Source: Glandiceps talaboti (taxonomy: Eukaryota; Hemichordata; Enteropneusta; Spengelidae). From it: DNA of 64,000 bases. Location: positions 565,001 to 629,000 of the forward strand of contig NC_135552.1 of assembly GCF_964340395.1 (NCBI RefSeq), given 5' to 3'. Below the pieces are notes generated by a model. The model searched no databases. It saw nothing but the letters and a program-made list of their open reading frames with translations, and was not told the DNA's origin. Shown here piece after piece: positions 33,201 to 35,982 of the stretch. Position 1 is the stretch's first letter. Every line of letters starts with the position of its first letter. A program made the translations under genes and the position numbers.

Positions 33201-34810
33201 GGAAGGCCGATTCATTGAACAGGTGGGCTGTGTGGTACATCAATCACAATAACAATATTTATGATTCGTTGCCGACTTCAATGTTTTTTTTTATACACTG
33301 ATGGTCCTGAATAGATATTAGCAAGTTTACCAAAGTGTGATAGTAAAGTTGAGTATATCAATACAAATATGTTTATGCCAACTTATAACCAGAACATGAA
33401 ATGGTTTCTTCCGGACAAAGTCCGTGGTGCTACACCACTGCTCTAATAAACAAGAAAGGACTAAGTATGCGGCGACATCAGTTACAATATAAACATGTGG
33501 CTTGGTAATTGTCGATCGAACTCTCAATCTTGCACACTAATTAGCTGGCAACATCGGTAGTTTGCTGTCCGGGAAACTAGTGCGATGACTGTAGCTGGAA
33601 GCTGTTCAATCTGATTAAAATCCGATGTAGATGTCGGCTAATCGTTCATTGCTATTTTACCTTCGTTATTTTGCCTGAATCGACCTTCTTGGTACATGTT
33701 TAAATTTTTTAGCCTGATCGTAGAGGAGGCGATCAGGCAGGCTAGAAAATGTAAACATGTACCAAGAAGGTCAATTCAGGCAAAATAATAACAAAGGTAA
33801 AATAGCAATGAACGATTAGCCAACATCTACATCGGATTTTAATCAGATTGGAAGCTGTTGTCAGATTTGTAATTTTCTAATCGTTCTTTGGTCCAGCAAC
33901 AGACACCAGTAAGGTAAAGAAAGATGTCTATCATGTCTACATTGGGTATATTTCGAAGGTCCTCCGTCCAATTTTCAATGTTTCCGCTGTCGATTAGTTC
34001 TATCTTTTGATGCCCGACATCCACTATTCATCTCCTCTTCCGTTCTCTCAGAAAATTATCATTTTCTAGTGTTTCAAGACCAAGGTTGACAGCATTTCTG
34101 GCGATATCTAGTAGATTTAGAAGTAGTAATTTTCCGCTCTTTTATGAATGCACGGAGTTCTTTTAAGCCCATTTTGTTGACAGCTTCATACATCGCCATA
34201 CTATTAGATGCCATGACGAAAATTCTGGCCCTCACTTTGTCAGATATGGTGCGCCCTCTTGCGATACTTTCCTGCGAAACAACCGGAAGTTCGATAACCG
34301 GCATACGCCGTATTGTCCTCATCGTCAAAGTCAGAAGTCACTCACGCCATGTCACAGAATTACTTGTCGGTGGCCATGTTTTGATCAATGATGCGTCATG
34401 ACGCTACCGATAATAGTTGAGAACACCCGAACAAAACCTGAACGCCCTCATTAATATGCTAAGCTTGTTACGATCTTAAAAAGTTGCTGTTCACACCTTA
34501 GTACTATGAAAACAGACTTGTTTTCTTAGCAAACAGCAGAGGCGATGACTGTCCCTTTGATCTATGACCAGCTGTCCTTCCTGGGGTTATAGTTCCATGG
34601 TTTAAAACATTATCTTAATAGTTCTCTTTTATCTCAAAACCCTGGATATGGCTAATGTCTTCCTTGCTAAAAATATATGGAAGTATAGGATATTAAACCC
34701 TTGTCAACAGACAAAGTTGTGTAAACTTACGTTTCAACATTCATGTCCATTTCCAACATACTATCTGAACCTTTCACTCGCTTGTTGCCAAATCTCAAAT
34801 TGAAACTGAT
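8538..34810 (-). CDS. Integrin alpha subunit, C-terminal part of a split gene (8 exons, partial at both ends)
   Basis: Integrin alpha chains pair with beta chains at the cell surface and bind extracellular matrix or counter-receptors. Eight minus-strand exons join in one open frame of 308 codons, each with AG/GT borders. The order matches the family: calf-1 end, calf-2 with the GESAM-type segment, an N-G-P motif followed by an EWPY strand, a basic RRKR cleavage site, a cysteine cluster, an SRLW..TFLE strand, then a 23-26 residue transmembrane helix ending LWK. The propeller and thigh exons should lie right of the window and the GFFKR tail exon left of it. Dibasic processing is known in the alphaV/5/8/IIb and alpha3/6/7 groups; the paralog cannot be decided here. 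Introns in the window are 1.8-4.6 kb and packed with repeats. No stop or frameshift interrupts the joined exons, so the gene looks functional. Confidence 0.93.
8935..9180 (+). repeat. 58-bp tandem amplification of a family A element head
   Basis: TGTGTTTTGTCAAAAATAG recurs at 8938, 8996, 9054 and (with one change) 9112. Each unit ends in GGCGTTGTAGCACAAC, which is also the start of the family A elements at 9165 and 11310. Only the head of the element has been multiplied, in direct tandem. Confidence 0.85.
9165..10566 (+). mobile_element. Family A element, copy 1 (Helentron/HINE-like, non-autonomous)
   Basis: The copy starts at an AAAATAGCACCAATGGCG head with a GCACAACTGTAC sub-terminal repeat. 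Then come about five tandem core units of 105-120 bp (marker GGCTGTTGCTATGGG), a unique body (TTTTTGACCAAAAATCACA), a (CA)n tract at 10422-10477, (GACA)n, and a 3' hairpin at 10530-10562 (12 of 13 pairs) ending in CTAA. No transposase is encoded. Architecture resembles Helentron-associated 'pearl'/HINE elements of marine invertebrates; that class assignment is inference. Confidence 0.65.
10422..10505 (+). repeat. (CA)n and (CAGA)n microsatellite inside family A copy 1
   Basis: About 28 CA dinucleotides are followed by short GACAGA/CAGA repeats. The open frames through it on either strand are artefacts. Confidence 0.95.
10567..11193. other. Intronic sequence, no recognised feature
   Basis: It includes a short direct repeat of TGTTGTGTCTNCTCGTTGGACATGG-type sequence near 11060-11130. 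A run of about 20 G lies at 11194-11213. No gene is supported. Confidence 0.45.
11216..11308 (+). mobile_element. Left part of a family B element, interrupted by family A copy 2
   Basis: CAAGCATGTCCGAGTTATG through GCCATATCAGATTGCATC then ACGACAA matches the family B units at 27810-27895. Family B resumes at about 12811 (GATATGCACATGTATGTC), directly after the 3' end of family A copy 2, so the two pieces are one element with an insertion. Confidence 0.75.
11309..12810 (+). mobile_element. Family A element, copy 2, nested in a family B element
   Basis: TAGCACAACTGAAC at 11331-11344 is a perfect inverted match to GTTCAGTTGTGCTA at 12795-12808. Between them lie core units of about 110 bp (GGCTGTTGCTATGGG near 11470, 11565, 11676, 11893, 12018), the DNA body, and a GACA tract at 12745-12780. 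A 3' hairpin ends in CTAAAAA. The insertion sits in an A-rich site of family B with no longer target duplication visible, which fits Helentron-type insertion. Confidence 0.7.
12811..13248 (+). mobile_element. Family B element, right part (tandem core and GGAC tail)
   Basis: Three units of about 150 bp carry the markers CATGTATGTCATA, TTCAAGCATGTCTGAG, AATGGCTGC and GCCATATTGGATCGTATCA. They are followed by CAGTCCAGGCATCTCCAAGA and a (GGAC)n tract at 13200-13225. The 3' hairpin seen in the copy at 27790 is missing. The element stops close to the exon donor at 13266. Confidence 0.75.
13267..13371 (-). CDS. Integrin alpha exon (last calf-2 strands)
   Basis: This 105-nt (35-codon) phase 0-0 exon follows a TTGTTGTAG acceptor and precedes a GTGAGA donor. 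It encodes [20 protein letters not shown] and then a polar stretch ending NDKEE. Alternating hydrophobic strands fit the end of calf-2. A family B repeat ends fewer than 20 nt beyond the donor. Confidence 0.88.
13372..13584. other. AT-rich intron segment, no feature
   Basis: This is the polypyrimidine/branch-point side of the exon at 13371 on the minus strand. Nothing else is recognised. Confidence 0.4.
13585..14350 (+). repeat. 65-bp minisatellite, about 12 units
   Basis: GAGTTAGTGGAATGTAGAAC recurs every 65 bp (13620, 13685, 13750 and on). Units contain ACTGTACAATATATACACAT and an imperfect inverted repeat, ATTCCA...TGGAAT, around the AACTAGGGAGTTAG core. One unit near 14230 is shortened. 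The array is intronic in the integrin gene. Confidence 0.93.
14570..15170 (+). repeat. Dispersed repeat with CCTTGA...TCAAGG blocks, poly-C run
   Basis: The block shares CCTTGAAAATGTTTGTCAAG, TCATTAGAAAG and ATTGATAAT.TG.GG..AGACAC with 34930-35225. Repeated CCTTGA / AAGGTC words suggest diverged internal repeats. A run of 18 C at 15141-15158 sits at its right end. Class unknown. Confidence 0.55.
15193..15312 (-). CDS. Integrin alpha exon (calf-2 cysteine cluster, SRLW strand)
   Basis: This 120-nt (40-codon) phase 0-0 exon reads [20 protein letters not shown], then the segment ending [10 protein letters not shown]. Three cysteines spaced C-x6-C-x4-C, a G.L..G.SA segment and the SRLW..TF strand are classic membrane-proximal integrin alpha motifs. 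N-glycosylation sequons NCT and NST are present. The acceptor is TTGCAG and the donor GTAAGT. Confidence 0.96.
15422..15480. repeat. Perfect 20-bp inverted repeat (hairpin) in integrin intron
   Basis: TGATGTCAAAGTATAGTAAT at 15422-15441 and ATTACTATACTTTGACATCA at 15461-15480 are exact reverse complements around a 19-nt loop. A third partial copy of the left arm (CTATAGTAATATG) follows at about 15483. It could be a tiny MITE, a recent inverted duplication or a hairpin RNA precursor. Confidence 0.9.
15500..15890. other. Intronic sequence, no feature
   Basis: No repeat or exon is recognised here. Confidence 0.4.
15902..16556. mobile_element. Inverted-repeat element with terminal GGACAACTGCCCCC arrays
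   Basis: Inner arms 15939-15980 and 16381-16422 are inverted repeats (40 of 42 bases by eye). Outside them, the left end has three copies of GGACAACTGCCCCC. The right end has about eight copies of its complement (GGGCAGTTGTCC / GGGCAATTGTCC, 15-bp spacing) after a G run at 16429-16440. The interior holds a 106-bp tandem repeat (TGTGATAATTGTTACG at 16075, 16181, 16287). It has no coding capacity; class unknown. Confidence 0.75.
16557..16933. other. Intronic sequence, no feature
   Basis: Nothing recognisable is seen between the two inverted-repeat elements. Confidence 0.4.
16934..17085. mobile_element. 152-bp hairpin MITE
   Basis: TAATCTCCC at 16934 pairs with GGGAGATTA at 17077-17085. The arms continue (TGCTACATCATC / GATGACATAGCA; GATTCCCCT / AGGGGAATC) so nearly the whole element folds back. 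It has no ORF. The target duplication is unclear because the flanks are AT-rich. Confidence 0.75.
17167..17649. mobile_element. Family C MITE, long copy (9-bp TSD)
   Basis: The left end AAATTTGATTAAAATTCGAT and right end ATCAGATTTTAATCAGATTG match the termini of the two short copies at 32938 and 33607. The arms pair over more than 130 bp (for example TTTACTGTC / GACAGTAAA). Flanks GCCAGGCCC (17158-17166) and GCTAGGCCC (17650-17658) form a 9-bp target-site duplication with one mismatch. It has no transposase; the interior differs from the short copies. Confidence 0.8.
17768..17885 (+). repeat. (CA)n and (CATA)n microsatellites
   Basis: About 25 CA units at 17770-17820 and seven CATA units at 17850-17880 are separated by an AT-rich stretch. 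The overlapping ORFs are low-complexity artefacts. Confidence 0.95.
18050..18184 (-). CDS. Integrin alpha exon with heavy/light chain cleavage site
   Basis: This 135-nt (45-codon) phase 0-0 exon encodes a charged, low-complexity loop with STKRRKREV near codons 18-25. The R-x-(K/R)-R site matches the furin-type processing loop of integrin alpha subunits, where the chain is cut into disulfide-linked heavy and light chains. The acceptor is TTTATTTCCAG and the donor GTAAGT. On its acceptor side a 41-bp minisatellite begins only about 30 nt away; a branch-point-like CTAAT lies in the short unique gap. Confidence 0.93.
18215..19247 (+). repeat. 41-bp minisatellite (left part), interrupted by a palindromic element
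   Basis: Units carry CAGTAATTACAGCATGTGAT, AAACTATTAATTACTGCTAT. CAGTAATTA and TAATTACTG form a perfect 9-bp inverted repeat in each unit. Some units are shortened (18560-18600, 18765-18790) and a TTCAGAAATTATAGCAAGC variant recurs. The array begins about 30 nt from the acceptor of the cleavage-site exon. It resumes at 21635-21655 after the insertion. Confidence 0.93.
19248..21634. mobile_element. 2.39-kb foldback transposon with about 690-bp inverted arms, TA target duplication
   Basis: The left arm 19248-19946 and right arm 20948-21634 are inverted copies, ending AAGGTGATTCAAAATGCTCA and its complement. Conserved blocks include TTATGACGTCATAA, CCGGTCCCACCTAGACCAC/complement and TTTATTTATCTGATTTTTTA. 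The left flank ACATT-TA and right flank TA-ATTACTGC rebuild an intact 41-bp unit (compare 18487), so the element inserted at TA. The 1-kb spacer has only ORFs of 60-70 codons and no recognisable transposase. TA duplication is typical of Tc1/mariner-type and some other TIR elements; the superfamily is not proven. Confidence 0.88.
21656..22348. other. AT-rich intron segment, no feature
   Basis: No repeat class or further integrin exon is recognised between the minisatellite end and the exon at 22349. Confidence 0.45.
22349..22516 (-). CDS. Integrin alpha exon (calf-2 core)
   Basis: This 168-nt (56-codon) phase 0-0 exon contains LQNFGPGK (integrin N.GP motif), LTIEWPYE (the conserved hydrophobic-WPY strand), WLLYMTDYP (the LLY strand) and a single Cys in PGTCNID, at the position of the conserved calf-2 cysteine. 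The acceptor is TTTTCTCCAG and the donor GTAGGT. It is one of the strongest exons for assigning the family. Confidence 0.95.
22740..23275 (+). mobile_element. Family A element, copy 3 (5' and 3' truncated)
   Basis: One core unit (GTTGTTGCTATGGGTGTGG) is followed by the body blocks TTTTTGACCAAAAAGACACA, AATCTGCCCAGTAGTTTTGG and CAATCGGTCCAGCAGTTTTT, and a (CAGA)n tract at 23223-23270. The terminal hairpin is absent. Confidence 0.7.
23395..24700 (+). repeat. 55-bp minisatellite, about 24 units
   Basis: Units carry CATCAATACATGTAAAAC, TACCTGTTTTCACCATGCAT and GACAGTGTTTTGCCATT (55 bp) or the shorter GAGTGATTTGCCATT (52 bp). GTAAAAC-TACCT-GTTTTCAC is a hairpin with one bulge; ACATGT and ATGCAT are palindromes. 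Marker variants (CAATATATG at 23879 and 24313; ACATGCAAAA at 23991 and 24425) are 434 bp apart, showing a duplicated 8-unit block. Confidence 0.93.
24701..26201. other. 1.5-kb unique-looking intron segment, no feature
   Basis: The longest ORF (24879-25142, minus) has no recognisable motif. Weakly similar direct words (ATCAAATGTAATGGA at 24887, ATCACATGTAATAGA at 25201) hint at an old repeat. A CRE-like TGACGTCA lies at 25931. Confidence 0.4.
26202..26304 (-). CDS. Integrin alpha exon (start of calf-2)
   Basis: This 103-nt exon encodes [19 protein letters not shown], then [15 protein letters not shown]. The S-x-P..V segment, GESAM, an acidic E-D, IG.(I/L)V and a final strand ending HTY are hallmarks of integrin alpha calf-2. 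The acceptor is GTTGATAG and the donor GTAAGT. It ends in phase 0 and joins LQNFGPGK in the next exon. Confidence 0.93.
26410..27357 (+). mobile_element. Family A element, copy 4 (5' truncated)
   Basis: Core units with GGCTGTTGCTATGGGCG near 26512 and 26620 precede the body (TTTTTAACCAAAAATCACA, CCTAATTTGTATATTACTGA), a (CA)n tract at 27239-27293, (GACA)n, and the tail CATCAGTTGTGCTAAAAACA. The 3' hairpin is degraded. A run of 13 C follows at 27374. Confidence 0.72.
27785..28364 (+). mobile_element. Family B element with Helitron-like 3' terminus
   Basis: Three core units of about 150 bp (markers GGCTTTGGACA, AATGGCTGCCAGGCAGCC, GCACATGTA) are followed by AGTCCAGGCATCTCCAAGA and a (GGAC)n tract at 28290-28317. 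The end has a perfect hairpin CCGGAC-TTC-GTCCGG at 28340-28354 and CTAA six bases later (28361-28364). A short hairpin upstream of CTRR is the known 3' signature of Helitrons. No Rep/helicase gene is present. Confidence 0.75.
28365..28716. other. Intronic sequence, no feature
   Basis: Nothing recognisable lies between the family B element and the hAT relic. Confidence 0.4.
28717..29531 (-). pseudogene. hAT-family transposase relic (C-terminal half)
   Basis: The minus strand reads, in broken frames, an [12 protein letters not shown] segment (about 29531), a middle region ([19 protein letters not shown], then [14 protein letters not shown]), and the C-terminal dimerisation motif [20 protein letters not shown] followed by NRL. 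The ADCERGFS...R.L pattern is the hAT dimerisation domain, close to the ZNF862/KIAA1586-like group. An in-frame TAA lies near 28936, a frameshift near 29230, and stops occur at about 29380-29450. The N-terminal zinc finger and catalytic start are missing, replaced by a family A element at 29527. It is dead. Confidence 0.85.
29527..30058 (+). mobile_element. Family A element, copy 5 (head and core units only)
   Basis: The head (TACAGTTTTTTAAAATGTTTATCCATATGC-like, ending CTAACAATAAGTGTTCATTT) is followed by four core units with GGCTGTTGCTATGG at about 29657, 29769, 29879 and 29995. It stops at ATTAATCCG without body or tail. Confidence 0.7.
30252..30335 (-). CDS. Integrin alpha exon (calf-1/calf-2 boundary)
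   Basis: This 84-nt exon follows a TATACAG acceptor and precedes a GTGAGT donor. It reads [20 protein letters not shown] and then VTDLNLFG. The TS-D...N pattern followed by a strand ending in LxG is the family's usual link into calf-2. One base completes the codon from the exon at 34731, and it ends with two bases of a Gly codon, matching the phase of the exon at 26304. Confidence 0.88.
30336..31236. other. Intronic AT-rich DNA, no feature
   Basis: No repeat class or exon is recognised in this 0.9 kb. Confidence 0.45.
31237..31318. repeat. 82-bp hairpin element
   Basis: GCTAGACGTTCAGGC at 31237-31251 pairs with GCCTGAACAGTCTAGC ending at 31318 (one bulge). A second hairpin, GCGAAC-GAA-GTTCGC, is nested inside. 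It looks like a very short MITE. Confidence 0.7.
31655..31723. repeat. 69-bp hairpin element
   Basis: CCTCGGATGTTC at 31655-31666 is perfectly inverted as GAACATCCGAGG at 31712-31723, with CTAG words just outside both ends. No ORF is present. Confidence 0.7.
32938..33160. mobile_element. Family C MITE, short copy 1 (223 bp, 9-bp TSD)
   Basis: The element is an almost perfect hairpin with ends CAATCTGATTAAAATCCG / complement and an arm block TTCGTTATTTTGCCTGAAT. Flanks GTATAAAAC (32929-32937) and GTATAAGAC (33161-33169) are a 9-bp target duplication with one mismatch. Nine-base duplications are typical of Mutator-like elements; assignment to them is inference. Confidence 0.88.
33607..33850. 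mobile_element. Family C MITE, short copy 2 (244 bp, perfect 9-bp TSD)
   Basis: It has the same termini and arm blocks as the copy at 32938, with a loop containing CCTGATCG...CGATCAGG. The perfect 9-bp duplication GAAGCTGTT flanks it at 33598-33606 and 33851-33859. It is inserted into the minus-strand gene relic at 33851-34328. Confidence 0.92.
33851..34328 (-). pseudogene. Broken relic of a repeat-associated protein gene (possible SWIM zinc-finger family)
   Basis: Minus-strand pieces read [19 protein letters not shown], then [31 protein letters not shown], (frame change) [17 protein letters not shown], stop, then [20 protein letters not shown] and [18 protein letters not shown]. The NW..DL..IPNV...DI..YL....WT.E.LENYKS pattern resembles the N-terminal region of SWIM-type zinc-finger proteins that are multiplied in many marine invertebrates. 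That recall is from memory and unverified. A frameshift near 34130, an in-frame stop near 34028 and the family C MITE at 33850 inactivate it. The C-terminal part is not seen. Confidence 0.5.
34731..34810 (-). CDS. Integrin alpha exon (end of calf-1), first exon in window
   Basis: This 80-nt exon reads [14 protein letters not shown]... to ...MDMNVET. It begins in phase 0 after a TTTATTTCAG acceptor and ends two bases into a codon before GTAAGT. The pattern of a hydrophobic strand (SFNLRF), a loop and a second strand (LEMDMNV) is that of the last calf-1 strands of integrin alpha. The split ACA codon is completed by the next exon at 30335. The preceding exon is not in the window. Confidence 0.85.
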
Positions 34811-34857
34811 CTGAAATAAACAAATTAAAGAACACCATATTAAATTGAACAAGCCTT

Positions 34858-34922
34858 CAATCAATGACATACTCCCCATCAATTGATGACATAGCCCCCA
34901 TCAATTGATGACATAGTCCCCA
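34858..34922 (+). repeat. Short 22-bp tandem repeat with ATCAATTGAT palindrome
   Basis: About three copies of ATCAATTGATGACATAGCCC occur just upstream (gene sense) of the acceptor of the exon at 34810. ATCAATTGAT is a perfect 10-bp palindrome. Confidence 0.8.
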
Positions 34923-34929
34923 ACTTGTA

Positions 34930-35225
34930 CGTTTCATGGCAAACATATTCTGCAATTCTGAATAGTGTCTCCGGATACAAAACTTCACAGTGAACCAATT
35001 TACTATGTGACCTTGAATATGGAGGTCAAAGGCAAAGGTCTACATATGAAAAGAAAGCTGACCTTTTGGGGCATAGACATTTAAATGAAGTCTTTGTTTA
35101 TTCAACTTCTTGAGTAATATACATTTGTAGCAAAGAAAAATGTTGGTCATTTCACCTTGAAAATGTTTGTCAAGGCCAAAGGTCAATGTCTCATTAGAAA
35201 GGTAATCATTGATAATATGAGGTTA
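34930..35225 (+). repeat. Dispersed repeat related to 14570-15100
   Basis: It shares CCTTGAAAATGTTTGTCAAG, TCTCATTAGAAAG and ATTGATAATATGAGGTTAGA-type sequence with the block at 14570. Class unknown; the family A copy 6 follows immediately. Confidence 0.55.
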
Positions 35226-35227
35226 GA

Positions 35228-35982
35228 CACTTTTAAAAATGTTTATCCATATGCTAAACCATGCTAACAATAAGTGTTCATTTGCTGAATCCAGTTGCCT
35301 ATCCAACCATGTTGCTATCTTTGCGATATGCGATCATTTTGCTGTTGCTATGGGTGTGGTCATGCTGCTAGATACATTTGCATACATTTTTTAATGTTTT
35401 TGTTCACCAGTGTATGAATTCCTGATATTATCTTTGCAATATAGTACGTGATCATTTGACAGTTGCTATGGGCGTGGTCTTGTTGCTAGGCAAATTCACA
35501 TACATTTTTAAAAAAATGTTTATTCATTGTCTTCCAATTCCTGTTTGTTACCTTTGTGGCATACATGATTATTTAGTTGTTGCTATTGGCCTGGTCATGT
35601 TGCAAAGCAAATTTAAATACATTTTTTGAATGTTTATTCAATTGTCTATTAATCCCTGTTGTTATCTTTGTGAAATATATAACCGTTTGGATGTTAATAT
35701 GGGCATGGTCATGGTTGCTAGGGATATTTGCATACATTTTTAAAATGTTTTCTCACTTGCCTACCAGAAGATGTTGTTATTTAACAAAAATATAATGCCA
35801 TTTGGTTGTTGCTAAGTGCATGGTCATGGTTGCTAGGGCCAATTTTGTCAAAATGTTTTGAAGAAAATCTGCAGAACAACACTTTCAGAAATATCTCACC
35901 AAGTTTCAGACTCATTGACCAAGTACTTTTTGAGATAAAAGTTTTTGACCAAAAATGAACATTTTTACACCTAATTTGCATA
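35228..35982 (+). mobile_element. Family A element, copy 6, truncated by the giant satellite
   Basis: The head (AAAAATGTTTATCCATATGC, AACAATAAGTGTTCATTTGC), five core units and the first body block (AAAGTTTTTGACCAAAAATG) are present. The sequence runs to CACCTAATTTGCATAT. At that point other copies continue TACTGATGAGATC (26810), but here the 30-bp satellite starts (CTCTACTGTCACTGG). The rest of the element is absent from the window. Confidence 0.75.

Larger units (their letters stand above)
31755..34605. mobile_element. About 2.85-kb region bounded by diverged inverted repeats
   Basis: At the left, GTTTAAACATGGAAGTAGAA then CCCCAGGAAGGA; at the right (complement) GTTTTAAACCATGGAACTAT then AACCCCAGGAAGGA. 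About 36 of 41 positions agree by eye. A further inner match is CAGCCATCGCCTCC versus CAGTCATCGCCTCT. The interior holds a broken gene relic on the minus strand and two family C MITEs. TTTAAA at both ends may include the target site. It could be a decayed transposon; no transposase is recognised. Confidence 0.5.
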
